From Arthrobacter sp. NIO-1057 (lineage in GTDB: Bacteria > Actinomycetota > Actinomycetes > Actinomycetales > Micrococcaceae): 64,000 nucleotides of DNA. The translations under genes were made by a program, and so were the position numbers. Within the stretch, counting starts at the first letter, position 1. Every line of letters begins with the position of its first letter. The stretch is taken from NCBI RefSeq assembly GCF_900094805.1, contig NZ_FMAT01000003.1:1-64000 (forward strand), read 5' to 3'. The notes beneath the pieces were generated by a model. That model saw only the letters and a list, made by a program, of their open reading frames with translations. It did no database searches and was not told where the DNA came from. Below are positions 9,848 to 17,644 of the stretch, piece after piece.

Positions 9848-10600
9848 ATGACAAGCACCAAGCAGCCACCGGTTCTGCTCCTGCACGGGGTCGGATTGGA
9901 CCAGAGCATGTGGGGGACACTGCGTCAGCAGCTCGGACGCGAGTCTTTGGCCTTGGACCTGCCGGGGCACGGTGCACGCCCACCGCTACGCAGTGCACAG
10001 ACGCTGGCGAGTATGGCCGCCGATGTGCTCGAACGAATCGATACCCGCGAACCGGTGCACCTGGTGGGATTCTCGCTCGGAGCGCTCATCGCCCAGTATC
10101 TGGCACGTTTCGCACCCGAGCGCGTACTGACCCTGTCCGCGGTCAACTCGGTATGCCAGCGCACCGGCGAAGAAGCCGCTGCGGTAGAAGAACGTCTGGC
10201 CACGGCCGGCACGAACTTCTCACAGGGAGTGAACCGTGCCATCGAACGCTGGTTCCCAGCATCGGCGAGCGCGGTGGACCCGCAACTGATCGAGGCCACG
10301 CGGCAGGTCATGGCGGGCAATGATCTGCGATCCTATCTGCACGCCTACGCGGTGTTCGCCCGCGGTGACCGTGAGATCGCCGGGGAACTGGCTGAGATCA
10401 CCCAGCCAACATTGGCCATTACCGGCGAGCTAGATCCCGGCTCGACACCCGAGATGTCCCGCCGACTAGCCGCAGCCATTCCTAATTCGCGGCTGCGCAT
10501 CGTCCCCGGCGCACGGCACATGCTTCCGGTCGAGAATCCATTGGCCCTGACCACGGAATTGAACAGTTTTTTCAGCGACAACGAAGGGAAACACGCATGA
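9848..10600 (+). CDS. Alpha/beta hydrolase, enol-lactonase/RutD-like
   Basis: This 250-residue cytoplasmic hydrolase has a complete catalytic triad: nucleophile Ser76 in GFSLG, acid Asp in GELDPGS, and His in GARHMLPVENP. HGVGLDQSMW supplies the oxyanion loop. The fold and motifs resemble PcaD enol-lactonases and RutD. In this operon it most likely opens a lactone or cleaves an N-acyl or enamine intermediate after monooxygenation. GGAAGG precedes the ATG. Its stop overlaps the start of the aldehyde dehydrogenase (ATGA), so the two are probably coupled. Confidence 0.87.
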   Translation: MTSTKQPPVLLLHGVGLDQSMWGTLRQQLGRESLALDLPGHGARPPLRSAQTLASMAADVLERIDTREPVHLVGFSLGALIAQYLARFAPERVLTLSAVNSVCQRTGEEAAAVEERLATAGTNFSQGVNRAIERWFPASASAVDPQLIEATRQVMAGNDLRSYLHAYAVFARGDREIAGELAEITQPTLAITGELDPGSTPEMSRRLAAAIPNSRLRIVPGARHMLPVENPLALTTELNSFFSDNEGKHA

Positions 10601-12081
10601 GTGAGCGTTACATGCATTTCATCAATGGCGAGCACGTCGCTCCCAGCGAAGATCGTTTCTTCACCAGCACCAACCCGGCAACCCTCGACGAGCTCTACGA
10701 GGTGGCCCGAGGCAATGCCGAAGATGTGGACCGCGCCGTCAAAGCCGCCCACAAGGCCTTCGCCTCCCCCTCTTGGAGTGCCCTGAGCGCCACCGCCCGC
10801 GGACACCTGTTGCGCCGACTGGGCGATCTGATCGGCGAGAACTCCGAGAAGCTGGCCCGCTACGAGTCCCTGGACAATGGCAAGCTGCTGCGTGAAATGC
10901 GTGGCCAGCTGGCGACCTTGCCCGAGTACCTCTATTACTATGCCGGGTTGGCCGACAAGGTGCAGGGCTCCCAGATTCCGAGCATGAACCCGGCGATCCT
11001 GAACTACACGCAGCGCGAGGCACTGGGTGTGGTCGGTGCGATTACCCCATGGAATTCGCCACTGACCCTGACCACCTCAAAGATCGCCCCGGCGCTGGCC
11101 GCCGGCAATACCGTGGTGATCAAGCCCAGCGAATACACCTCGCGCACCGTGCTCTTGCTCGCCGAATTGGCCGACCAGGCGGGATTCCCACCGGGAGTGA
11201 TCAATGTGGTCACCGGTTTCGGGGCCGAGGCCGGTGCCGCGCTGGTCTCGCATCCACTGCTGGCCAAGATCTCCTTCACCGGCTCCACCGCTACCGGGTC
11301 AAAGATCGCTGCCGAGGCAGCCAGCCGATTCATCGGTTGCACCTTGGAGCTGGGTGGTAAAAGCCCGAACATCGTGTTTGACGATGCCAACGTGTCCAAC
11401 GCGGCCATGGGTGTGGTGGCCGGAATCTACGCAGCGGCCGGGCAGACCTGTATTGCCGGCAGCCGCGTCTTTGCGCACAAGTCGGTGTACGACGAACTGC
11501 TCGAACGCGTCACCGAACGCGCCAAGTCCATTGTCATTGGCGACCCACTCTCGGATTCCACCGAGCTGGGCCCGCTGGCCTTCGCCGACCAGTTGGAGAA
11601 GGTGTCTTCCTATGTGAAGATCGGCGCGGATGAAGGCGCCACGGTACTTGCCGGTGGCACCCGTCCTGCGGGCTTGGAACTGCCCGGGTATTTCTTTTCC
11701 CCCACGGTGTTGACCGACGTGAACAATGACATGCGTGTGGTGCGCGAGGAAATCTTCGGCCCGGTCGCAGCGATCATGCCTTTTGAGCACGAAGACGAGC
11801 TGCTTTCCATGGCCAATGACACCGAGTACGGACTGGCTGCCGGGGTATGGACGCAGAACCTGGCCCGCGCCCATCGCATGGCTCGCAAATTGGAGGCCGG
11901 CACCGTCTGGGTCAACACCTACCGCGCCATGTCGCCGATGTCCCCACGTCAGGGTTTCAAGTCCTCGGGCGTTGGCATCGAGCATGGGCTGGAATCCATG
12001 AACGAATACACCCGGCTCAAGAGCATCTGGATCAATACCGATGAATCGCCGGTGGCCGATCCCTTCGTGATGCGTAGCTAG
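10597..12081 (+). CDS. NAD(P)-dependent aldehyde dehydrogenase
   Basis: This 494-residue class-3-fold ALDH has PWNSP (Asn153), FTGSTATG cofactor loop, general base Glu251 in LELGGKSPN, and catalytic Cys285 in GQTCIAG. It should oxidise an aldehyde or semialdehyde released in the pathway to the acid. In the pyridine and trigonelline pathways such enzymes oxidise the ring-opened aldehyde and succinate semialdehyde. Only one ALDH is present here, so it would have to do one of these steps or both. The start overlaps the hydrolase stop, and the small tautomerase follows after 14 bp. Confidence 0.93.
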   Translation: MSERYMHFINGEHVAPSEDRFFTSTNPATLDELYEVARGNAEDVDRAVKAAHKAFASPSWSALSATARGHLLRRLGDLIGENSEKLARYESLDNGKLLREMRGQLATLPEYLYYYAGLADKVQGSQIPSMNPAILNYTQREALGVVGAITPWNSPLTLTTSKIAPALAAGNTVVIKPSEYTSRTVLLLAELADQAGFPPGVINVVTGFGAEAGAALVSHPLLAKISFTGSTATGSKIAAEAASRFIGCTLELGGKSPNIVFDDANVSNAAMGVVAGIYAAAGQTCIAGSRVFAHKSVYDELLERVTERAKSIVIGDPLSDSTELGPLAFADQLEKVSSYVKIGADEGATVLAGGTRPAGLELPGYFFSPTVLTDVNNDMRVVREEIFGPVAAIMPFEHEDELLSMANDTEYGLAAGVWTQNLARAHRMARKLEAGTVWVNTYRAMSPMSPRQGFKSSGVGIEHGLESMNEYTRLKSIWINTDESPVADPFVMRS

Positions 12082-12095
12082 AAAAGGAGCCACCC

Positions 12096-12302
12096 ATGCC
12101 ATTGATTGACGTTTCTATCGCCAAGGGTCGCAGCCCGCAACAATTGCGTGCCCTGATCTCTGCCCTGCATCAAGCCGCCGAAGACACGGTTGATGCGGCA
12201 CCTGAGAATATCACCGTGATTGTGCGCGAAATCGAACATGAGCACTGGTCCAGAACCAACCAAACCATCGCCGAACGTAATAGCACCCAGGCCAGCGCCT
12301 GA
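12096..12302 (+). CDS. 4-oxalocrotonate tautomerase-like protein
   Basis: At 68 residues this matches the usual size of 4-oxalocrotonate tautomerase family subunits. Pro2, which becomes the N-terminal catalytic base after Met removal, is present (MPLIDVSIAKGRS), and the family's VREIEHEHW segment follows. These enzymes interconvert enol and keto forms of unsaturated acids as hexamers or dimers. AAGGAG gives a strong ribosome-binding site. Located between the aldehyde dehydrogenase and the monooxygenase, it presumably tautomerises a ring-cleavage product. Confidence 0.85.
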   Translation: MPLIDVSIAKGRSPQQLRALISALHQAAEDTVDAAPENITVIVREIEHEHWSRTNQTIAERNSTQASA

Positions 12303-12322
12303 GGCAAAAAGGAAGGATCACC

Positions 12323-13369
12323 ATGCGCTTTTCATTGTTCATCCATATGGAACGCTACGACGACACCATCAGCCACCAAGAACACTTCGAAAATTTGGTT
12401 GAGCTGACCCAAATGGCCGAAGCTGGTGGCTTCTCCACGGTTTGGATCGGCGAACACCACTCCATGGAGTACACGGTCTCCCCCAACCCCATCCCCCAGC
12501 TGGCCTACCTCGCTGCCAAGACTTCCACCATTCGCTTGGGCGCAGGCACCATCATCGCCCCGTTCTGGAATCCCATCCGGGCCGCCGGCGAACTGGCATT
12601 GCTCGATATCATCAGCAACGGCCGCGCAGAATTGGGCGTGGCCCGCGGTGCCTATCAGTATGAATTCGATCGGATGACCGAAGGGGTGAAAGCCACCGAT
12701 GGCGGGGCGGCCATGCAGGAACTGATTCCCGCGGTGAAGAAGCTCTGGGAAGGTGACTACGCGCATGATGGCGACGTTTGGCAGTTCCCGACCTCCACGT
12801 CGGTGCCTAAGCCTCAACAGCAGCAGATTCCGGTGTGGGTCGCCGCGCGCAGCCCAGAATCGCACGATTATGCGGTAGCCAATGGTTGTCATGTCATGGT
12901 GACACCGTTGATGAAGGGCGACGAAGAAGTCGATGACTTGGTCCAAAAGTACGAGACCGCGATTGCAGCCCACCCTGAGATTTCGCAACGCCCCGACATC
13001 ATGGTGCTGCGCCACACCTATGTGCACAGTGCTGATGAGCCCGAGGCTTGGCGTCCAGCGGTCGAAAGCATCCAAAAGTTCTACCGCACCTTCGACGCGG
13101 TCTTTGGCAACAAGGTTCAGCCGGTGAACGGCTTTATCGAACCAAGCCCCGAAGAAAAGTTTGCCGGTCGTGAAGAATTCACTGCCGATTCGCTGCACCA
13201 GACGGCCATGATCGGCACCCCGGAGGTTGTGGTGGATCGCTTGCGCCACTACGAAGAGCTCGGGGTCAGCGAATACAGCTTCTGGAGCGACAATGCGATG
13301 AGCCATGAAGAAAAGAAGCGCTCACTGAAGCTCTTCATCGACGAAGTGGTTCCAAAGTTTGTGCAGTAG
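12323..13369 (+). CDS. Luciferase-like (LLM class) flavin-dependent monooxygenase
   Basis: This 348-residue TIM-barrel enzyme uses reduced flavin and oxygen. The N-terminal MRFSLFIHMERYDD, AEAGGFSTVWIGEHHSMEY and RLGAGTIIAPFWNPIR blocks are typical of the bacterial luciferase family. It is likely the oxygenase half of a two-component system whose reductase is the divergently encoded SnoaL-flavin reductase fusion. In the pyridine (PyrA) and trigonelline (Tgn) pathways such enzymes cleave the N-heterocycle directly. It is the last gene of the operon, has a good AAGGAAGG ribosome-binding site, and is followed by a hairpin at 13389. Confidence 0.9.
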   Translation: MRFSLFIHMERYDDTISHQEHFENLVELTQMAEAGGFSTVWIGEHHSMEYTVSPNPIPQLAYLAAKTSTIRLGAGTIIAPFWNPIRAAGELALLDIISNGRAELGVARGAYQYEFDRMTEGVKATDGGAAMQELIPAVKKLWEGDYAHDGDVWQFPTSTSVPKPQQQQIPVWVAARSPESHDYAVANGCHVMVTPLMKGDEEVDDLVQKYETAIAAHPEISQRPDIMVLRHTYVHSADEPEAWRPAVESIQKFYRTFDAVFGNKVQPVNGFIEPSPEEKFAGREEFTADSLHQTAMIGTPEVVVDRLRHYEELGVSEYSFWSDNAMSHEEKKRSLKLFIDEVVPKFVQ

Positions 13370-13388
13370 TTCTTAGCAGGTGAATATG

Positions 13389-13426
13389 TGGCGGTCGGGG
13401 TTCTTTGTTGAGAACTCTGACCGCCA
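13389..13426 (+). terminator. Stem-loop terminating the catabolic operon
   Basis: TGGCGGTCGGGGTTCT (13389-13404) pairs with AGAACTCTGACCGCCA (13411-13426) as a 16-bp stem, with two G-U pairs on the rightward strand and a 6-nt loop. The U-tract is weak (TTGT). It lies 19 bp after the monooxygenase stop. Confidence 0.7.
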
Positions 13427-13445
13427 TTGTCCGTACACTGAGCAA

Positions 13446-14249
13446 ATGACCCTTTCACGTGAACGCTTGCTGGGACTCTACGATCAGCAGCTGCGCACCG
13501 ACGCCGAAACTCCCAGCGCCCTAAACGTGCAACGCCTTGGCCCGCTGCGACTGGTGACATTCGCCAACGGTCGCGGATTTATCACCTACCCGCACTTCAC
13601 GGGGCAAGAACCAGAATCTTTGGCCCATCTGGCGCCCGAGGCAATTCAGTACTTTAAGAAGCAACCCGAGATCTCGCAGGTGGAGTTCAAAACGCGCGGG
13701 CACGATCATGCTCCGGGCCTGGATGAGGTGCTGAAGGATCTGGGGTTCAGCGCCGAGGCCAGCGAGTCCATCATGATTGGCGCCATGGAATCACTGATCA
13801 GCGGGCGGCCGGTGCCCGAAGGTGTGGAAGTTCGGCAGATTAGTAGTGCCAGCCAGATCGAAGAGATGTGCCGCATGGTTGATCGGGCCTTTGATGAGCC
13901 CTACGACCCGGGGACCACGCAGGCGCTGATCGAGCGCATGGCCAGAAAAGACGGCATGGAATTGTGGGTGGCCATTAGTGATGGCCAGATGGTCGGGGCT
14001 GGACGTTTGGAGCCGGTGGCCGACAGTGAATTTGCCGGGCTCTGGGGTGGCGGGGTGCTGGAAGAATACCGGGGGCGCGGAATCTATCGTGCGCTCACCG
14101 AGGCGAGGGCCCGCAGCGCGCTGTCCGGCGGCTACCGTTATGTCCACAGTGATTCCACCGAGTATTCGCGCCCGATCCTAGAGGCCCGGGGCCTGGTGAA
14201 AGTCTCGAGCACCACGCCCTATCTGTGGCAGCGTTCGGCTAATTCTTAA
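13446..14249 (+). CDS. GNAT-family N-acetyltransferase
   Basis: This 267-residue protein has an acetyl-CoA-binding GNAT domain in its C-terminal half (GLWGGGVLEEYRGRGIYRAL, the Q/RxxGxG/A loop), preceded by about 140 less conserved residues. I start at ATG 13446 (MTLSRERLLGLYD) because the upstream in-frame codons run through the terminator hairpin. The acetylated substrate is unknown. It is convergent with the VOC gene, and the two coding ends overlap by 11 bp. Confidence 0.82.
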   Translation: MTLSRERLLGLYDQQLRTDAETPSALNVQRLGPLRLVTFANGRGFITYPHFTGQEPESLAHLAPEAIQYFKKQPEISQVEFKTRGHDHAPGLDEVLKDLGFSAEASESIMIGAMESLISGRPVPEGVEVRQISSASQIEEMCRMVDRAFDEPYDPGTTQALIERMARKDGMELWVAISDGQMVGAGRLEPVADSEFAGLWGGGVLEEYRGRGIYRALTEARARSALSGGYRYVHSDSTEYSRPILEARGLVKVSSTTPYLWQRSANS

Positions 14250-15006
14250 CCGGGGCGATCACCGCAAATTCGGCGCCACCGGGGTCGGCGAGCATAGCGG
14301 TGCGCCCAAAAAACGAGTCGTGGGGTTCGTTGATCACGCTGCCACCCAGTTCTTGGGCCAGCGCGGCGCTCTCGTCGGTGTTGTTGACCGCGAAGTAGGT
14401 GCGCCAGCCTTCGGTAGTATCATGGCCGGCAACATCGTAGAGTCCGGCGGCCGCCTGCGCCCCCTGCCCCAGGGTGGAATAGCGGAATTCTGCCGAGTCG
14501 GCGACCGGGCTCAGCTCCCAGCCCAAGGCTTCGCGATAGAACCTGGCGACGATCTCAAAGTGCTTGGTATGTAACTCGTTCCAGATGCGGTGTCCGTGGC
14601 CCCGCGACTTCTCTGAGTCCTGCGGGGCAAACCCCTGCCATAGTCCCACACCGGCCCCTGCGGGATCCCCGATCAACGCCATGGTCCCCTGACCTGGCAT
14701 CACCACGGGTTTCAGGTAGCGTTGGCCGCCGTGAAGTTTGGTGGCGAACATGGCCGAATGGACATCGGCCACCCTCAGGTAGGTCATCCACGCATCGGGC
14801 ACCGAGCCCTCAGCGTCATTGGCCACCAGCCCGCAGACCGGTTGACCGTCAAGTTGCGCCTGCTGATAGTGATCGGGTCTGCTGTGGCCAACACTCTGGT
14901 TTTCCCATCCGAAGAGCCTAGAATAAAACTCGATGGCACCATCAAGATCGCTGGTGAATAAATCTACCCAGCAAGGTTCGGCTCGTTCAGCTCTGACTAC
15001 CGGCAT
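14239..15006 (-). CDS. Two-domain VOC/glyoxalase-fold protein
   Basis: This 255-residue protein contains two vicinal-oxygen-chelate units: residues about 10-125 (WVDLFTSDLDGAIEFYSRLFGW, ending DPAGAGVGLWQG) and about 135-252 (ELHTKHFEIVARFYREALGW, ending ADPGGAEFAVI). Such duplicated VOC proteins of actinobacteria are related to hydroxylase or antibiotic-hydrolase-like proteins, mostly of unknown reaction. Its 3' end overlaps that of the convergent GNAT gene by 11 bp. Confidence 0.83.
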   Translation of the reverse strand: MPVVRAERAEPCWVDLFTSDLDGAIEFYSRLFGWENQSVGHSRPDHYQQAQLDGQPVCGLVANDAEGSVPDAWMTYLRVADVHSAMFATKLHGGQRYLKPVVMPGQGTMALIGDPAGAGVGLWQGFAPQDSEKSRGHGHRIWNELHTKHFEIVARFYREALGWELSPVADSAEFRYSTLGQGAQAAAGLYDVAGHDTTEGWRTYFAVNNTDESAALAQELGGSVINEPHDSFFGRTAMLADPGGAEFAVIAPVKN

Positions 15007-15118
15007 CGCATCCCCATTTCGCGCTCATACCAGCTCAATGCGCTGAGTCTATTCCGGTTCCGCGCAGATCAGCAATGGGTCGAAAGTTTAATCTGACATT
15101 ATTACGACACTGAATCTC

Positions 15119-15146
15119 TTGATTTGAGTCGCAGTTCCTCTACGCT
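15119..15146 (+). promoter_or_regulatory. Possible sigma-70-type promoter of the acyl-CoA synthetase gene
   Basis: TTGATT (15119-15124) and TACGCT (15141-15146) are separated by 16 bp and lie about 50 bp upstream of the ATG at 15197. The match to the -35/-10 consensus is moderate. Confidence 0.3.
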
Positions 15147-15196
15147 TATTTGTGACACAGGGCACAATCCCGCATCGTATTCTCGAGGAGACGCAC

Positions 15197-16744
15197 ATGA
15201 GCACTTCCAATCTCACCCTTTCGGTCGCCGCCATCCTCGCCGAAGGCGCCACCCGCCATCCCGACCTGACGGCCATCACCATGAATTCGGTGAGCACCAG
15301 CTATCGGGAGCTCTGGGAACAGACCAAGGCCTACGCCGGGGCACTGAAAGAACAAGGTATCGGTGAGGGCGATCGGGTGGCGGTGCTGATCCCTAATGTC
15401 ACCGACTTCGCCCGGGTGTACTACGCGATCCTGTCCCTGGGTGCCACGGTGGTGCCGATCCACGCGCTACTCAAGGCCCGAGAAATTTCCTATGTGCTCG
15501 AAGATGCCGAGGTCAAACTCCTGATCTGCGCCGCTCCACTATTAGCCGAGGGTGCGGCTGGGGCCAAAAATTCTTCGGTGCCACTGCTGACGGTCATGAA
15601 TCCCGAGGCACAGGCAGATAGCCGTCTGGAGGATCTTGCGGCGAGCGCCACCCCGATCACCACCTATCTGCCGCGGCATCCCGAAGATATTGCCACGATC
15701 CTCTACACCTCGGGCACCACCGGCAAACCCAAGGGAGCGCTGGGAACCCATCTGGCGTTGCTCGAACAGACCCACACCAATTTGCTGAGCACCATGGAAA
15801 TCCGCCGCGGTGACAAGCTCTTTGGTGGGCTACCGCTGTTCCACACCTTTGGGCAGACCTGCGTTTTGAACACCGGGCTACGCGCCGGCGCGGAGGTTGT
15901 CTTGCTCCCCAAATTCAGTGCCGAGTCGGCCCTGGACCTGGTGCTGGAGGCAGAGATTGACGTGTTCTTTGGGGTCCCGACCATGTATGTGGCGCTGTTG
16001 GAAGCCGGGGCGCAGCGCGAGGGCAAGCCCACCAAGCTACGCTATGCCATCTCCGGCGGTGCCTCACTGCCCCTGTCGGTGCTCACCGCCTTTGAAGAGC
16101 GTTTTGGTTCGCGCATTTATGAGGGCTACGGACTGACCGAAACCTCCCCGGTGGCCTGCTTTAACCATGTGGGTCGTGAACCGCGACCGGGCACCGTGGG
16201 CACCCCGGTATGGGGCGTGGAAGTGGAGATCGCCGATCCGGCCTACCCACAGGAGATTCGGATGCTGCCGCGCGGGGAACTGGGCGAACTGGTGGTGCGC
16301 GGGCATAACCTGTTCTCCGGTTACCTCAACCGTGAAGAAGCTACGGCCGAGGCCGTGGTGGACGGCTGGTTCCGCACCGGCGACTTGGGAACCAAGGACG
16401 AGGAAGATTACCTGCGCATCCTGGACCGCACCAAGGACATGATCCTGCGCAATGGCTACAACGTGTACCCACGCGAGATCGAAGAAGTGCTCACCAGCCA
16501 CCCGGAGGTCTCCAACGCCGCGGTCTACGGGGTGCCCGATGAAAAGCACGGCCAGGAGATCGTCGCCTCGGTGACACTCAAAGCCGGGTCAACGCTGAGC
16601 GCCGACGAACTCAGCGACTGGTCCAAGGAGCAGATGGCCGCCTATAAGTATCCGCGCCATATTCAGATCGTCCAAGAATTCCCACTGGGCCCTTCCGGTA
16701 AAGTGCTCAAGCGCGAACTGGTGGCACAGTTCAGCGGCGAGTAG
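15197..16744 (+). CDS. Acyl-CoA synthetase / fatty acid-CoA ligase (AMP-forming)
   Basis: This 515-residue ANL-superfamily enzyme activates a carboxylic acid to its acyl-AMP and then the CoA thioester. The P-loop TSGTTGKPKGALG, the YGLTETSP motif, GWFRTGDLG, DRTKDMILRNGYNVYPREIEE hinge region, and catalytic Lys in GPSGKVLKRE are all present. I start at ATG 15197, preceded by GAGGAG, rather than the upstream in-frame codon at 15152. The substrate is probably a fatty or aromatic acid, with chain length unknown. It ends directly against the convergent enoyl-CoA hydratase with no gap, which suggests a related acyl-CoA pathway. Confidence 0.9.
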   Translation: MSTSNLTLSVAAILAEGATRHPDLTAITMNSVSTSYRELWEQTKAYAGALKEQGIGEGDRVAVLIPNVTDFARVYYAILSLGATVVPIHALLKAREISYVLEDAEVKLLICAAPLLAEGAAGAKNSSVPLLTVMNPEAQADSRLEDLAASATPITTYLPRHPEDIATILYTSGTTGKPKGALGTHLALLEQTHTNLLSTMEIRRGDKLFGGLPLFHTFGQTCVLNTGLRAGAEVVLLPKFSAESALDLVLEAEIDVFFGVPTMYVALLEAGAQREGKPTKLRYAISGGASLPLSVLTAFEERFGSRIYEGYGLTETSPVACFNHVGREPRPGTVGTPVWGVEVEIADPAYPQEIRMLPRGELGELVVRGHNLFSGYLNREEATAEAVVDGWFRTGDLGTKDEEDYLRILDRTKDMILRNGYNVYPREIEEVLTSHPEVSNAAVYGVPDEKHGQEIVASVTLKAGSTLSADELSDWSKEQMAAYKYPRHIQIVQEFPLGPSGKVLKRELVAQFSGE

Positions 16745-17530
16745 TTATTTTTTACTAGGAAAGTCCGGGGCGCGGTGCTGCAGAAAAGCTTCGCGCCCCT
16801 CGGCCAGGTCCTCATTCTGCGCGTTCTCCTCCCAGGCAGAGGCCCACCAGTCACCACTGGGCTCAGCGTTGACGGCCAGTGCGATCGCTTTGCGGGTACG
16901 ATCGATCGAATACGCGGAATTCGCCTGCAGCTGACTCAGCAATCCGGCCAGGCGCGAGTCTAGTTCGGCGTGCGGGACCATCAGGGTGAACAGCCCCCAA
17001 CTCTTGATATCTTCGGCCGAAAGCCGGGCGCCCGAATACAGCAGGTACTTCGCGCGGTCTTCCCCCACGGTGCGTACCAAACGCTCAATGCCGGGGCGGG
17101 GAAAGACCAGTCCGATTCTGGCTGGGGTGATCGCTAAACGCACCTGATCGCTGGCCACCTGCATTTCGCAGGCGGCAGCCAGCTGCCAACCTCCCCCGAA
17201 ACAATTGCCTTCCACCACGGCGATCGTGGTTTTGCCACAGTCCTGAATGCTGCGATCGACCAGGTCAAAGTGGTTGATCAGCTCGCCTCGATCGTCGCGG
17301 TCAAAGAGCACCCGATCCATCTGGTCGATGGCAATGCCTGAGCAAAAACTGCCCTGCGCACCGCGCACCACAATGGTGGTCACTGTTGGATCGGCGGCCA
17401 GCGAGGCGAAGGCGCCGAGTAATTGCAAGCACATGTTCTTGGTCAGTGCGTTGTACTGCCCAGGGTTATCCAGTAGCACCGTGGCCGTGGATTGCTCAAT
17501 GCTCACCACGACTCTTGCTTCGTGAGTCAT
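16745..17530 (-). CDS. Enoyl-CoA hydratase/isomerase (crotonase) family protein
   Basis: This 261-residue crotonase-fold protein has VVRGAQGSFCSGIAIDQM (oxyanion loop), EGNCFGGGWQLAAACE and TPARIGLVFPRPG. The usual catalytic glutamates of enoyl-CoA hydratase are not obvious in the last block (FPRPG instead of the common PxxG with Glu nearby), so another crotonase reaction is possible. ATG at 17530 is preceded by a strong AAGGAGG, so I reject the frame extension to 17578. Its 3' end abuts that of the convergent acyl-CoA synthetase. Confidence 0.85.
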   Translation of the reverse strand: MTHEARVVVSIEQSTATVLLDNPGQYNALTKNMCLQLLGAFASLAADPTVTTIVVRGAQGSFCSGIAIDQMDRVLFDRDDRGELINHFDLVDRSIQDCGKTTIAVVEGNCFGGGWQLAAACEMQVASDQVRLAITPARIGLVFPRPGIERLVRTVGEDRAKYLLYSGARLSAEDIKSWGLFTLMVPHAELDSRLAGLLSQLQANSAYSIDRTRKAIALAVNAEPSGDWWASAWEENAQNEDLAEGREAFLQHRAPDFPSKK

Positions 17531-17553
17531 CAGATCCTCCTTGAGCCTGAACC

Positions 17554-17581
17554 TGCCGTGCCAAATATGCCGTGCCAAATA
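17554..17581. repeat. 14-bp tandem duplication
   Basis: TGCCGTGCCAAATA occurs twice head to tail at 17554-17567 and 17568-17581, between the crotonase start and the terminator of the glycosidase gene. It is probably a replication-slippage duplication. No function is evident. Confidence 0.75.
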
Positions 17582-17582
17582 A

Positions 17583-17624
17583 GCATGCCCCGTACCAGCA
17601 ATCTATCGCTGGTACGGGGCATGC
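17583..17624 (-). terminator. Strong terminator hairpin after the glycosidase gene
   Basis: GCATGCCCCGTACCAGC (17583-17599) and GCTGGTACGGGGCATGC (17608-17624) form a perfect 17-bp stem with an 8-nt loop, 20 bp beyond the stop of the leftward GH43-GH51 gene. TTATTTGG follows on the minus strand. It separates that gene from the crotonase gene. Confidence 0.85.
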
Positions 17625-17644
17625 GCACCCAGTTGAAGAAACTG

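Noticed and set aside
9093-9998. 301-codon leftward frame opposite the DUF1185 genes
   Set aside because: No recognisable motif; antisense to two confident genes with proper ribosome-binding sites.
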